From Cryptomeria japonica (taxonomy: Eukaryota; Streptophyta; Pinopsida; Cupressales; Cupressaceae): a stretch of DNA of 64,000 nucleotides. Under the pieces are notes generated by a model. The model did not search any database, had not been told where the DNA came from, and saw only the letters and a list, made by a program, of their open reading frames with translations. Positions within the stretch are counted from its first letter, which is position 1; every line of letters begins with the position of its first letter. Shown here piece by piece: positions 12,901 to 25,739 of this stretch. The translations under genes were made by a program, and so were the position numbers. The stretch is taken from contig NC_081407.1 in the NCBI RefSeq assembly GCF_030272615.1, forward strand, positions 378,516,400-378,580,399, written 5' to 3'.

Positions 12901-15779
12901 GTATGTTGTGCTATTGTGATGTTTTTCAGTAAATGAATTTCATATGTAGAGCACCTAAAAGCTTTTGTAGATCTTAATCCTAGAGATGACAATGAAAAAC
13001 ATAATACTTGCACCTCTCCTAGGGTATCTAATATGAATGAAAAAAGAGAAAATACTCCTATCAATGATCTCTATAATGGAGACCAATCATTGAAGAGAAA
13101 TATGCGCCCATCTTCTTCTTATACACATACCCTAGCGCAAGGGGGGCAAGGTCAAAATATTAGTCTTTCTATCTCTCTAGATCCTCCTTATTCTCCTAGA
13201 GTCTATATTAAACATCAAAACATTTGTAGAGAAGATGATGTCATTCATTTTAATCGTGATCTCTCTCCCCATATAACATTAAGAAAAAATGAGGCCTTAG
13301 ATGATAAGGATATTCCGTCCCAATCTACCAAAGAGGATATGCATGATGAAATAAAGGAATATGCTCCTTTACAATATATTCCTTCTTCATCTACTAATCC
13401 TTTCATTCTTTCTAAACATCCTTACACTAAAAACTTCAAATAAATTTATTATAATGTTCCCTGACCTTCTCAATTAAAATATTCTTATAGGAGTGGCTTT
13501 AACATAATATAAAAACAAGGTTTTAGAGGACAAGGACTTGGAAAATTTGAACAAGGAATTTGACTCCCTATACACCCTCCTACACAAATAACCATAGAAG
13601 GCCTAGGACATGATAATAAATCTCCTATGGAAGAAAAACATCAGATTCAATACTTCAAAAATCATCTTGCAAGTCATTAAGCTATTAGTGCTCGTAAAAG
13701 AGCTTCTTCTTCAAAACCTCCTTTTTGTTTATTTCATCAAACCCATGATCATCATCTCGGTGATTGTCCCAATTTTCAAAATTAAGTAAAAGAACTGATC
13801 GATAGTGGTAAAGTTAAAATAATGGATGACAGTCATTCCTCTTCTCATAACAACTCTTGTCCTCAATCTTAAAATAATAATACTACAACTATTAATGATC
13901 AAGAAAAAAATAGCAACTAGAATATTTTGGAAATTGAAGTACGATAATAATGTTGTCTTTCCTTTTGTGAAGTTTAGCAATAAACATAATGAAGGAAATG
14001 GATATTTTCTTTTTTCTTCATGGTGGTTCTCACTCTCTTGGAAAGTGTAAAGAATTTAAGGAATTTGTTCAAGAACAATACGATCGTGCTCGTATAAGTC
14101 TTTCTGCAGATCTTTCTCTCTTTCTAGGTGAATATTTAGTGCCTTAGCACTCCTTTCCCCTCATGTTGCTCCTCACCCTATGAAACAAGTAGTAAACTTA
14201 ATTGGGGGCTCTTTTTCATTAGCGGCGGTTCTTTTTCGATTCCAAATATCTTGGTGTAGAAACATGATTCTCTCCAATCTCTTATCTTTTCACTATTTAT
14301 TTTCATGGAGTGCATTATTCATAAATTGATGTCCTTTCTTGCATGGAATTACCCTTCATGTGAGTAAATATTTTTTCCTTGGCTTAGACATATTCCTTCC
14401 TTGAGGCATTACATCTTTCATGAATAATCTCTCCTTAGAGAGGATTTGTTATCCTTCTTTTATCTAGCTCTTTCTCTTTGAAGATATTAACTCTTATTTT
14501 ATGCTGCATTATTCAAAATGTGATCCTCTTTCTTGTATAGGATCTTTCTCCATGCTAATGTATGTGCATCCCTTGTGAGGACCTAACCTTTGTTTAAAAT
14601 GGCATGTTTCTCATGAATAATCTCTCTTTAGAATATGTGTAATTCTTCTCCTCGTCCTCTTGCTTGGGGGGAAAGGATGACTCTTCTCCCTCTCTCTTTC
14701 TATCATTATTCCCTTTAGGGGCTGCATTTTTCATGTGTTGATATCCTCTCTTCCAATGGTATGTCTCTTATGAATAATATCTCCTTAGGGGAATATGCGA
14801 TATTTATTTCTCTCTCTCTCTCTCTCTTTGAATATTACCACTTCTCTTGAGATACATTTTATATAAAATAATGTCTTTTCCTGGATTGGATATTCATTAA
14901 TATTAGTTTATTGTGCATTTCCTTATGCTTAATCTCTCCTTAGAAGATTGTGTAATTCTTCTCATTGTCCTTACACTTGGGGGGCAATAAATTCTCATCT
15001 TTTCTTCTCTCTAAGGATCTACTTTACCATTGTTGAGTGGTATTTGTTTATGATTGGGTGTCATTCCTTGTGTGAAGCTATTGTTTTCTCAAGGATTCTC
15101 TCTTATACAAGAGGTGTAATTCCTTGGCTGCAACCTCTTCTTCATTTGGCAATGCACATCTATCATAAAATTACCCCTCACATTGGGTGAAAAGTATGTC
15201 ATCCTTCATTAAGAATCTCTTTTCACCTAGCAATAGGAGGAAGGCATGAATTATTGTTCCCCTTCCCTTATCTTGGTAGAAGATGTTATGTTTGTTCAAG
15301 ATAACTCTTTTTGGAGGTAGGTGTCTTTTGCAAAAAGATATCCTCTCCTCCAAGGAAACCCTTTACACGTTTAGCAAGATATCTCTTTTTCAACTATCTT
15401 ATCCTTTCCTGAAGAGTATTCCCTCTCTAGCTTGGATTTATGACATTGTTGCCTGAAGGATATCTCCTTGGCTTTGAAGGTAAGGTATCCTTGTATCTAG
15501 TTTCCTTAAGACATTAACATAAAACTATGTTGATATCTTAAGGGGGGGCACCTGTATCATTCCCATTGTACCATATTGTCATATGCTCTTGCGAATCATT
15601 TTTGCATGTCTTAAATGGGGTGTCCATTCCTAGAACCAGAGTAAAAACTCTTAGAGAGAGATTCTTCACACTCAAAATGAGACACAACATTTGATATATG
15701 TCTTAGACGTGACTAACGTATCACTGAAAATAACAAAGTCTTAAATGGGATGGCCTTGAAACTAGACATGTATCTTCGC
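12900..15779 (+). mobile_element. Gag-bearing LTR-type element without visible pol, left-arm copy, broken
   Basis: A gag-like reading region lies at about 13033-14050. It includes a 136-codon ORF (13033-13443) and, near 13725-13770, a zinc-knuckle-like C-x2-H-x4-H-x4-C pattern. It is followed by about 1.5 kb of spacer with several G-runs, including a purine tract at about 15540-15551, and then the N gap. No reverse transcriptase or integrase is seen between gag and the 3' side, which recalls gag-only non-autonomous LTR elements (TR-GAG type). It is a fossil with several breaks. The same element is at 21030-25000 (minus) and 61040-63279 (minus). Confidence 0.65.
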
Positions 15780-16279
15780 NNNNNNNNNNNNNNNNNNNNN
15801 NNNNNNNNNNNNNNNNNNNNNNNNNNNNNNNNNNNNNNNNNNNNNNNNNNNNNNNNNNNNNNNNNNNNNNNNNNNNNNNNNNNNNNNNNNNNNNNNNNNN
15901 NNNNNNNNNNNNNNNNNNNNNNNNNNNNNNNNNNNNNNNNNNNNNNNNNNNNNNNNNNNNNNNNNNNNNNNNNNNNNNNNNNNNNNNNNNNNNNNNNNNN
16001 NNNNNNNNNNNNNNNNNNNNNNNNNNNNNNNNNNNNNNNNNNNNNNNNNNNNNNNNNNNNNNNNNNNNNNNNNNNNNNNNNNNNNNNNNNNNNNNNNNNN
16101 NNNNNNNNNNNNNNNNNNNNNNNNNNNNNNNNNNNNNNNNNNNNNNNNNNNNNNNNNNNNNNNNNNNNNNNNNNNNNNNNNNNNNNNNNNNNNNNNNNNN
16201 NNNNNNNNNNNNNNNNNNNNNNNNNNNNNNNNNNNNNNNNNNNNNNNNNNNNNNNNNNNNNNNNNNNNNNNNNNNNNNN
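15780..16279. other. Assembly gap, 500 N
   Basis: Exactly 500 N, a conventional gap of unknown true length. It sits where the left arm of the inverted duplication stops, so arm sequence and a terminal repeat of the gag element may be missing. Confidence 0.99.
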
Positions 16280-17040
16280 TATAACGTAGGAATGAATTAG
16301 GGGAGATTTAGAAAAGCTTATTTTGGGAAGCCATAAATTAATTACCCTCATAATTAACACCATGCAAATGAATTGTGTTATTATCAATAATCTATCTTCA
16401 CTGTCTTAGATTTTCCATGTCATTCCAACTTATTAGAAATGTTTAATACAAGAGGCCCCTCAATCATAACCCTTATGTAGGTAGATTGATGTAAGAATAG
16501 GTGTAATATGTGTCAAGGTTATCATATTATCCCCGATCAAATATTGCGATATTGGATGCAATGGATATTCTAGTTCTATGGATTTTCTTGGAATTTAGAC
16601 ATAATGAAACCGTATTGCATTCCATCGAAGGTATACTATATTTATTAGAGCAATCATTCTTATCTTGAGGAGAGTCCCTAACCTTCTGGAATGACTTCTT
16701 TGATGGGGAGTCTTGAAGCATTGGATGATTGTGAGGGTGATTTGAAGAACAACTACTAATTATATTTCCCAATAACTATTTCCTACTTCCAAACCATTCA
16801 CCTTTTATGTCAGAGCTAAAATGAGGTTAAGACTATGTTAAAGAACACCCTTGACAGATTGGCATGCAAGAATTATAGTGTTACTCATTCTATCCAAGTC
16901 AAGCACTTTGTTTGTTGTTGTTCCTGCAATATTTATGTTAAAGAATATATTGTTAACATGTTGCAAATGAATGTATACCTAATACAAGGATGCTCTTGTA
17001 TAAAATATTCATAAATGCCTTCAGATGCTTCAAATTAATC
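16280..17040. other. Single-copy spacer downstream of GLP-B
   Basis: I see no second copy of this piece in the window. An 81-codon minus-strand ORF (16772-16527) has no recognisable family. No RNA or transposon signature is seen. Confidence 0.5.
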
Positions 17041-17214
17041 CTTCATCTTTGGAATATGCGGAGGATATAGTCATGTTCAAAACAGATGCTATGAATAGCA
17101 GAAGAGGACGGCAATAACTCTAGAAAGATTGTTTTATTGAACGGCAAGGAAAAAGAATTTGGGAAAGACTTGGTCCCCTCTTGATTGTTTTGTTTGATAG
17201 AACACAGCAAATTC

Positions 17215-17981
17215 TTATGCGAATTTCTTCTGAATGTAATCCACAACTGCCTGTGTGATGCGGAAGGCCTTGGCCAATACGGAATCTGGGAGAGGAGGAT
17301 CCGCTGCAAACAGAGAGTTGGCGATTGTCTGAACTCCCGGAAGCTGGCTGCTCAATGCAGATATGGCCACCGCATTTTCATGCCCCACATTCTGCTGGAA
17401 ATGCACAAGTGCCTTTGGAAACACAAACACATCTCCCTTCTCCAACGTTTTGCTGAAAAACTTGTTGGTGGTGTCAATGAAACCCACAAGAAGCTGGCCT
17501 TCCAGTAAAACAAGAACTTCGGTGGCTCTTGGGTGTGTGTGAGGAGGATTTATTCCACCCACTGCGTAATCGATACGGACCAACGATATTCCGAAGGTGT
17601 TGAGGCCTGGTATCTGCATAACATTGGCCATCGTTACATTGGAGCCCACTGCATTGTCGGTGTTCCCTGCCTGCCCAAGTCCCCCGAAGAAGAAGTCCTC
17701 TGCCGAAACATCCTTGGGATCTTTGCAAACGAACCCGTTCACCTTAACTGTTTTAATCAATTTGTTAGCAACAAATCATATCACACCACTCTATCTTAAT
17801 CAATTTGTTAGCAACTCGCCTAATAAGAAAATCAAATAAAAGTTATGTACTCACCCATGCTTTCCTTGTCTGCGACGCAGAAATCTTGCAAGGGATCGGA
17901 ATCCGCTGCCATGACATTATCACTGTACCAACATATCAATAGGAAAAGTCCCAACGTGAAGTAAATCATGCGGTTACCCAT
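17215..17981 (-). CDS. Germin-like protein GLP-B, intact
   Basis: Exon 1 is 17981-17855, the intron 17854-17748 (GT..AG), exon 2 17747-17215 with TAA; 219 residues, a normal GLP length. Signal peptide about 1-25; C35 and C50 for the family disulfide; N79-V-T glycosylation site; germin box 1 with H112, H114, E119 and box 2 with H158 and N162, a complete metal-binding set. It differs from GLP-C at only six residues (C18W, A172S, A181V, E209A, L210V, F213Y), and three of these lie in the last eleven codons, where the DNA suddenly diverges. A TATA box lies 90 bp upstream (18071-18077) and an AATAAA signal 80 nt after the stop (17138-17133). Expected role: secreted Mn cupin of the cell wall; enzyme activity cannot be read from the sequence. 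Confidence 0.96.
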
Positions 17982-18289
17982 TATAAATAGAGACACAGAA
18001 GAATCAGACACAAAAGCTCGGGATATGAATGTGTAGTCGAATTGTGTATTTCAATCCCATAACATGTCTATTATATAGCGGGAAAATTAACTACTCTGCG
18101 AGGACTAATTCATATTGACGTAATTGATTAATTATAATATAGTTTCAGTGTTGGGACTAATTCATGTTGACGCAGTCGTTAATTATTATAATATTATATG
18201 TTTGCAGAGTTGGTGCTCTTTATATTAAGTTGGGGTGACTACGTAAGCCCTACGACATATAGTTATCGAAGCTACCGTAGACGTATTCT
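17982..18289 (-). promoter_or_regulatory. GLP-B promoter
   Basis: TATATAA reads on the minus strand at 18077-18071. The first 130 bp or so upstream of the ATG are nearly identical to the GLP-A and GLP-C promoters. Beyond about 18112 identity falls sharply, although the two tandem modules and the ACGT-containing block (about 18236-18278) are still recognisable. Confidence 0.6.
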
Positions 18290-18705
18290 CCTCATTCTTT
18301 TGGTAACGTAGAATCAGCAAATTCAAAGGAAATAATATATGAATTATTCTGAGCCGCCAGCGAATTGGCTAAAAAGGAAAATTTCTTACCTACTGTGTAT
18401 TTTACTTATCTCTCTAGATGTAAATTGACTGAGATAGCGTTGACATTTTATTTTTTTCTTTTGCTCTACATAGATGTAGCAAGGGCCAAGCTCTATAATA
18501 TAATATTCTTTTTATATAAATTTTGGATGAGCAAAATTTCTTTTTGTTCATAGATTTATTTGGCTTATCTTCAAGTGTGATATTGTATCAAATATTGTTT
18601 ATACTTTTATACTGTCAATCAAAATTTTACATTAGAGTCAAAATATAATTTTATATTAAAATGGTAGAAATTTATCTAAAAGAGGAAGATATTTTATTTA
18701 TATAA
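18290..18705. repeat. GLP upstream repeat, copy next to GLP-B
   Basis: About 415 bp that align in direct orientation with 20590-21018 (and 60595-61030). It runs from the distal GLP promoter (TTCTTTTGGTAACGTAGAATC) to an AT-rich GAAGATATTTTATTTATA end. No coding capacity is seen. Confidence 0.7.
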
Positions 18706-18737
18706 TCATTTGACAATATTTGTGTAATTGTAATAGA

Positions 18738-19200
18738 AGATTCAAAGAACTTTCTAAGGAATAAAGAATTAGGAAAAAGATAATGGATCTAGATGTTAGA
18801 AAGGTTATAGCATCTGTAGGATGAGCTTTGATTGAGATTGAACTAGTAGATAAGAGATGGACTAAATAGTAGATCAAGAAGTTTTGACTAACAGAGCCTT
18901 GACACTTTATGTTTTTTCTATGTGGAAAGTAAGTATTTAGCTAGCGTAGCTGCCTTACAACAACGTTGTTGACGTTTTTTTAAGTCCATTTTGCAATCCC
19001 TATAATTTATCGAAAGGGCAAGTTCTTAGAAGACTCAAAGAAATTTCTAAAGAATAAACAATTGGGAAAAATAGAATGGATAGATGTTGGAAAGGTTACA
19101 ACATCTATAAGGTGATCTTTGATTGGCATTGAATTGATAAATGAGAGATGACACAAGTAGTAGGCCAAAAAAATTTGTTGTGGGTAAAGTGAACATGATC
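18738..19200. repeat. Imperfect tandem duplication, period about 290 bp
   Basis: About 18738-18875 and 19027-19170 are related: both read AAGA.TCAAAGAA.TTTCTAA and continue in parallel. Divergence is high, so this is an old tandem copy. It is present again in the GLP-D block. Confidence 0.6.
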
Positions 19201-19282
19201 AATTATTCATCTTATGTGTGATTTCCATCTATTGCTTCTAATAATGGATATCCTAAAGTGAAGTTTTAATTCTATCGATGAG

Positions 19283-20589
19283 AAGGTGAGTGTTACATGT
19301 GCAAGAAATGAGATGGAGAGAGTCATCATAGGTAGCTATTGAATTAAAAAAATATATTCGAGAGGAAAATAACCTATATATAACTCTTTTATAAATATTA
19401 TTAACTAGAAGGTTTAGCCTGACTAATAGCAAGGAAGGTTGGTATTAATAGTTGCTAGTATAATCTAGAATGTGCTAGCATGAATGTGACTCTAAATTTT
19501 CCTAAAAGGATTCCACCATAGAGAACTAAATATCAAATGGATGAGAAATGAAAAAGCATCTACATTATCCAATGTTTTTAAAAACATTATTCCTCCCAAA
19601 ATCCAAAGGGTTCTAGCATGCAAATTCTAATAAAAATACTCTAAAAGGTGAAGGATATGAATGAATATATGGGTTATACTATAATTATACTGCCACAAGA
19701 AATAAATACACGTACACTACTAAGTAAATAATGAATGGAATATATCTCTCTACTCGAAAGGTCATTTTTGAGGGTAGAATAACATTAATCCAGTTGCAAT
19801 AGAGAGGTGAAATAAATAAATAAGAAAATCATGGATCAATTTTTTTAAATCTAATGAATGGAACACTAATACTTTTTTAGGAGTGTTGAATATAGATTTG
19901 AAATTTCATACTATAATATTCTCCATCCATAAATAACATAAAGGAACTAGAGACTCAAGGTCTCACATAAACACCATTAAATAAGTAGTTCATGTTTCAA
20001 ACTATATTATTAGTAGCAGATTGAATGCTATACATGATACATCCCAAATACTCGAGGGTCCAACAAAAACAACTAGAAAGAGAACTCAAGGTATATGTCT
20101 ATGGTAGTCCAAGTTTCTTGAGGTGACTATTTGTGGAAATACTACACACATGTTGATCCAAACCATAGAAAATGCAAGAGTGAATACTTTAACTAAAATC
20201 TAAGGAACTTAATTTTTCAACACAAATCTACGCTTATTATATTGATGCAACTAATGTCAAATAAAATTATTATTTGACTAAGTAGTCATATCAAAAAATC
20301 TAAATTATATTCATAATTGATAGAAGGTTATGAGTTCTTTTCTTTGGGAACAAGGATGAATAATTTGTGATACTAATATATACAATACATTTGGCTACAT
20401 ACACTAATTTAATACCAATGATTAATCAACATGACCGCACTAAATAATTCTATGTTTTACTATGTATAGATCTCAATCCCATTGGGTTTGAGTTTGAACA
20501 TGTTAAATTTATCTTAAGAACAAAACAATCTATAAATTAGAGATTGACCATACAAAATATAGAATCCTATAGACTCAAGAAAACTATTC
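19283..20589. other. Non-coding GLP-B distal flank
   Basis: About 19283-19735 matches 890-1370 of the left arm, and 20450-20575 matches 7925-8050. The remainder is AT-rich without features. Confidence 0.5.
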
Positions 20590-21018
20590 TTGCCATTCTT
20601 TCGATAATGTGGAATCGTTACACTATATGGGAGGGATCACCAAATTCAAAGGAAATAATATATTAATTGTTTTGAGCCACCAACGATTTGGAAAAAAAAA
20701 GGAAATTTCTTTACCTCGTGCATTTAACGTATCTTGGAGATGTAAATTGAGTAACAGAGCATTGACATTTTCTTTTTCTTTTTCTATACATAGATGAAGC
20801 AAGGGCCCAGCTCTATAATAATTTTTTTTACAGAAATTTTGGATGCGCAAAATTTCTTATTGTTTATATATTTATCTAGCTTATCTTCAAGTCTGATATT
20901 GAATCAAATATTGTTCATACTTTTGTACTGTCAATCAACATTTTATATTAGAGTCAAAATATAATTTTATATTAAAATGGTTGAAACTTTTCTAAAAGAG
21001 GAAGATATTTTATTTATA
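20590..21018 (-). repeat. Orphan GLP promoter relic
   Basis: It begins with a block (about 20595-20690) that resembles the distal GLP-A promoter at about 745-860, including a TGTGGAATCGTTA word, and continues as the 18290-18705 repeat. No GLP exon lies next to it. It is best read as flank left from an earlier GLP duplication whose gene was lost. Confidence 0.55.
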
Positions 21019-21029
21019 CCAAATTAAAT

Positions 21030-24000
21030 ATTTTATTTATTTATATTAAAATATGATCGTATGTTCTCTTATGCCAATTGAGAGGGGAAGACCCCCTTAT
21101 ATACCCGCCCATCGTCAAATATTTAATTTTCTGCCATAGGCTGACATAGATGTTTATTTTCTACTCACATTATAGATAGGTCCAAGGAAGAGGGGCCAAG
21201 ATAGGCCCCCTTTAAGGGATCCCAGGGCGCCATGCCCTCGTCCTGCCCTATTTTTGGGTAGGATCAAGGTGGCCATACAAGGTGCAAGGTGGAAAATGAG
21301 GTTTGATTGCATAGGCGAGGCATAAAAAGGTCCCGATCAAGCATGGGAAGAGACCAATAAGGTGAGGGTCTAGAATACAGTCAAAATTACAAAGGGTGCA
21401 ATTTTAGGACGCTACATTTAGCCCCCACTTTAGCGGGAGTATGAGCTTACGCAAATACTCACGGTAAATTAGAAGAAAGAGATGAAGAGGAAGAGCACAG
21501 ATGAAAAGCACAAGGAGTATAAGATATCACTAATTTCGAGGAACAAAGGCCCCAGTCTTAGGATCTTAACTCACCTGAAACATATGCAAGGGCATAAAAC
21601 ACAAGACAAAAGTAAAAAGATAAATCAACACAAAATAAAAACAAAGGAAAAAACACAAAAGCACACATGACCCAAAAGCTAAAGACCAAAAGAAAGAACT
21701 CAAGTCAACTAACCAAAGAGACCTCGATACCAAAATGTCTCAAAAACTAATATCATTCTTGACAATGTCATCTCATGCACATAAGCGATCACATAAATGA
21801 GAAATGCAATCATCATCCATGAACTATCAATAGCAAAGCTATGAGTTCATGAGAGAAAGAAGAGAGAACATGAATACACACTAGGTGTGTTTATCCGGGT
21901 GATCCATGAGAAGAATGATGAGAGAGAGAATGGGCAACTCGCCCCTAGATGTTTTTATCTAGGTGATCCATGGGGAGAGGAGGGAAAGAATAGTCTAGTT
22001 GTTTTTAGCTAGTTCCACCTATCCTCGTGTGTGTGTGCAAGTGATATCTGGTTTCAAGTGTAAAGAACCTCATTTAAGAGTCTTTGTCTTTGAGTGTGCT
22101 TCAACCTCTTTAAGACATGTAATGTCAATGCGAATTCCATGGGGCGATTCTATGTGTACAAATGTGTAAATTCCAAATGGCGAAGATACATGTCTAGTTT
22201 CGAGGCCATCCCATTTAAGACTTTGTTATTTTCAGTGATACGTTAATCCCGTTTAAGACATATATCAAATGTTGTGTCTCATTTTGAGTGTGAAGAATCT
22301 CTCTCTAAGAGTTTTTACTCTGGTTCTAGGAATGGACACCCCATTTAAGACATGCAAAAATGATTCGCAAGAGCATATGACAATATGGTACAATGGGAAT
22401 GATACAGGTGCCCCCCCTTAAGATATCAACATAGTTTTATGTTAATGTCTTAAGGAAACTAGATACAAGGATACCTTACCTTCAAAGCCAAGGAGATATC
22501 CTTTAGGCAACAATGTCATAAATCCAAGCTAGAGAGGGAATACTCTTTAGGAAAGGATAAGATATTTGAAAAAGAGATATCTTGCTAAATGTGTAAAGGG
22601 TTTCCTTGGAGGAGACAATATCTTTTTGCAAAAGACATCTACCTCCAAAAAGAGTTATCTTGAACAAACATAACATCTTCTACCAAGATAAGGGAAGGGG
22701 AACATTAATTCATACCTTCCTCCTATTGCTAGGTGAAAAGAGATTCTTAATGAAGGATGACATACTTTTGACCCAATGTGAGGGGTAAGTTTATGATAGA
22801 TGTGCATTGAAAAATGAAGAAGAGGTTGCAGCCAAGGACTTACACCTCTTGTATAAGAGAGAATCCTTGAGAAAACAATAGCTTCACACAAGGAATGACA
22901 CCCAATCATAAACAAATACCACTCAACAATGGTAAAGTAGATCCTTAGAGAGAAGAAAAGATGAGAATTTATTGCCCCCCAAGTGTAAGGACAATGAGAA
23001 GAATTAAACAATCTTCTAATGAGAGATTAAGCATAAGGAAATGCACAATAAACTAATATTAATGAATATCCAATCCAGGAAAAGACATTAGTTTATATAA
23101 AATGTATCTCAAGAGAAGTGGTAATATTCAAAGAGAGAGAGAGAGAAAGAAATATTGCATATTCCCCTACGGAGATATTATTCATAAGAGACATACCATT
23201 GGAAGAAAGGATATCAACACATGAAAAATGCAGCCCCTAAAGGGAATAATGATAGAAAGAGAGAGGGAGAAGAGTCATCCTTGCCCCCCAAGCAAGAGGA
23301 TGAGGAGAACAATTGCACATATTCTAAAGAGAGATTATTCATGAGAAACATGCCATTTTAAACAAAGATTAGGTCCTCACAAGGGATGAACATACATTAG
23401 CATGGATAAAGATCCTATACAAGAAAGAGGATCACATTTTGAATAATGCAACATAAAATAAGAGTTAATATCTTCAAAGAGAAAGAGCTAGATAAAAGAG
23501 GGATAACAAATCCTCTCTAAGGAGAGATTATTCATGAAAGATGTAATGCCTCAAGGAAGGAATATGTCTAAGCCAAGGAAAAAGTATTTCCTCACATGAA
23601 GGGTAATTCCATGCAAAAAAGGACATCAATTTATGAATAATGCACTCCATGAAATTAAATAGTGAAAAGATAAGAGATTGGAGAGAATCATGTTTCTACC
23701 CCAAGATATTTGGAATTGAAAAAGAACCACCGCTAATGAAAAAGAGCCCCCAGTTAAGTTTACTACTTGTGTCATAGGGTGAGGAGAAACATGAGGGGAA
23801 AGGAGTGCTAAGGCACTAAATTTTCACCTAGAAAGAGTGCAAGATCTGCAGAAAGACATATACGAGCACGATTGTATTGTTCTTGAACAAATTCCTTAAA
23901 CTCTTTACACTTTCCAAGAGAGTGAGAACCACCATGATGAAAAAAGAAAATATCCATTTCCTTCATTATGTTTATTGCTAAACTTCACAAAAGGAAGACA

Positions 24001-25000
24001 ACATTATTATCATACTTCAATTTCCAAAATATTCTAGTTGCTATTTTTTCCTTGATCATTAATAGTTGTAGTATTATTATTTTAAGATTGAGGACAAGAG
24101 TTGTTATGAGAAGAGGAATGATTTTCATCCATTATTTTAACTTTACCACTATCGATCAGTTCTTTTACTTAACTTTGAAAATTGGGACAATCATTGAGAT
24201 GATGATCATGGGTTTGATGAAATAAACAAAAAGGAGGTTTTGAAGAAGAAGCTCTTTTATGAGCACTAATAGCTTAATGCCTTGCAAGATGATTTTTGAA
24301 GTATTGAATCCTAAGTTGTTCTTCCATAGGAGATTTATTATCATTTCCTAGGCCTTCTGTGGTTATTTGTGTAGGAGGGTGTATAGGGAATCGAATTCAT
24401 TGTTCAAATTTTCCAAGTCCTTGTCCTCTAAAACCTTGTTTTAATATTATGTTAAAGCCACTCTTATAAGAATATTTTAATTGAGCGGGGAACATTATAA
24501 TAAATTTATTTGAAGTTTTTAGTGTAAGGATGTTTAGAAAGAATGAAAGTATTAGTAGATGAAGAAGGAATATATTGTAAAGGAGCATATTCCTTTATTT
24601 CATCATGCATATCCTCTTTGGTAGATTGGGACAGAAGATCCTTATCATCTAAGGCCTCATTTTTTCTTATTGTTATATGGGGAGAGAGATCATGATTAAA
24701 ATGAATGACATCATCTTCTCTACAAATGTTTTGATGTTTAATATAGACTCTAGGAGAATAAGGAGGATCTAGAGAGATAGAAAGACTAATATTTTGACCT
24801 TGCCCCCCTTGTGCAAGGGTATGTCTATAAGAAGAAGATGGGCGCATGTTTCTCTTCAATGATTGGTCTCCATTATAGAGATCATTGATAGGAGTATTAT
24901 CTTTTTTTTCATTCATATTAGATACCCTAGGACAGGTGCAAGTATTATGTTTTTCATTGTCATCTCTAGGATTAAGATCTACAAAAGCTTTTAGGTGCTC
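21030..25000 (-). mobile_element. Gag-bearing LTR-type element, right copy, broken
   Basis: Minus-strand counterpart of 12900-15779 with more of its 3' side. The gag-like region is 24916-23900; a long spacer follows; a purine tract (21432-21417, AAAGTGGGGGCTAAA) directly precedes TGTAGCGTCC at 21416, a plausible LTR start. A TATATA box at 21103-21098 would be the LTR promoter, and the LTR fades out near 21030. No pol is visible. It is a fossil with several breaks, shared by duplication with 61040-63279. Confidence 0.65.
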
Positions 25001-25739
25001 TATGTATGAAATTCATTTACCGAAAAACATCACAATAGCACAACATACATGAAAGATGAAAGCTTTGGGATCTAATTTATGAAAAGTAATCAACTTGGAA
25101 ATCCCAAGCATGCAATATGTCCAAGTGCCATGAATAAAAAGAAGTAACATGAAGTGAAAGAAACCATTATCCAACACATAATTATAATAAATGTGTACAT
25201 AAAAAGTAATGTAATCATATGCGGAATAGAAAATAGATCAAGTCCATTGATTACCATGATTAATATTGAAATTTAAGTTCAAGCAAATTATTTGAAAATA
25301 AGTTAAGATTTTATAAATAAAACCACTCAATTTATTTAAATCGATGGGATTCAAATTTGATTTTTTATTTTATATAAAAAAAAATGAAATGAGAATTTGA
25401 AAATGGGAACTTGAAAGTTTGGAAATTTGAATAATTCCAAATTTTAGGAAAAATGATTATTCAATTATGCAACCTCCTACGAAATTTAAATTTACAATTA
25501 GGGTGCTGAAAATAAACTCTTAAATTAAATTTAAAATTACTCACTAGAAGATTTGAATTTACGCAAGAAAAATTAATTTTAAAATTGGGGCTTTGTTAAA
25601 TAACCTCTTAATTTTAAAATTTGAAATGTTGAATTTTGATAATTGAAACAATTAATTTAATTTTAAAAATTAGGGATCTTTTAAGTAACCTCTTAATTTT
25701 TTTTAAAAAAATTAAATTTGAATTTTTCCAAAAGAGAAT
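25001..25739. other. AT-rich tract, right arm
   Basis: Partner of 12206-12900: low-complexity AT-rich sequence, no gene. Confidence 0.6.

Larger units (their letters stand above)
1..15779 (+). repeat. Left arm of a giant inverted duplication
   Basis: The whole stretch from the window edge to the N gap reappears reverse-complemented at about 22180-38448. Matched pairs include the GLP start codons (457 and 37992), the 143-codon ORF (3608-4039 and 34300-34743), the pol fragment (7155-7361 and 30758-31069) and the gag ORF (13033-13443 and 24506-24916). In the 143-codon ORF I count about 11 differences in 432 bases. The arm ends at the gap, so its true inner end is unknown. Confidence 0.95.
18217..23279 (+). 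repeat. 5-kb direct segmental duplicate (partner 58293-63279)
   Basis: The GLP-B upstream flank and the gag-element remnant recur in direct orientation behind GLP-D, at about 97-98% by eye. They differ by indels of 169 bp (present here, absent from the partner) and 92 bp (absent here, present at 60087-60178). Its inner part (22180-23279) is also part of the inverted-duplication right arm, so that stretch occurs three times. Confidence 0.9.

Noticed and set aside
15538-15560. LTR start directly after the G-run near 15552 (and its partner near 22405)
   Set aside because: The stronger purine tract and LTR start with a downstream TATA box are at 21432-21416; the G-run near 22405 is more likely internal.
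15713-16387. Long ORFs spanning the N gap (and likewise 63228-63837)
   Set aside because: They are open only because N codons cannot be stops.
17474-17839. Several ORFs of 80-107 codons overlapping GLP-B on both strands
   Set aside because: Out-of-frame shadows of the GLP exons, repeated in every copy.
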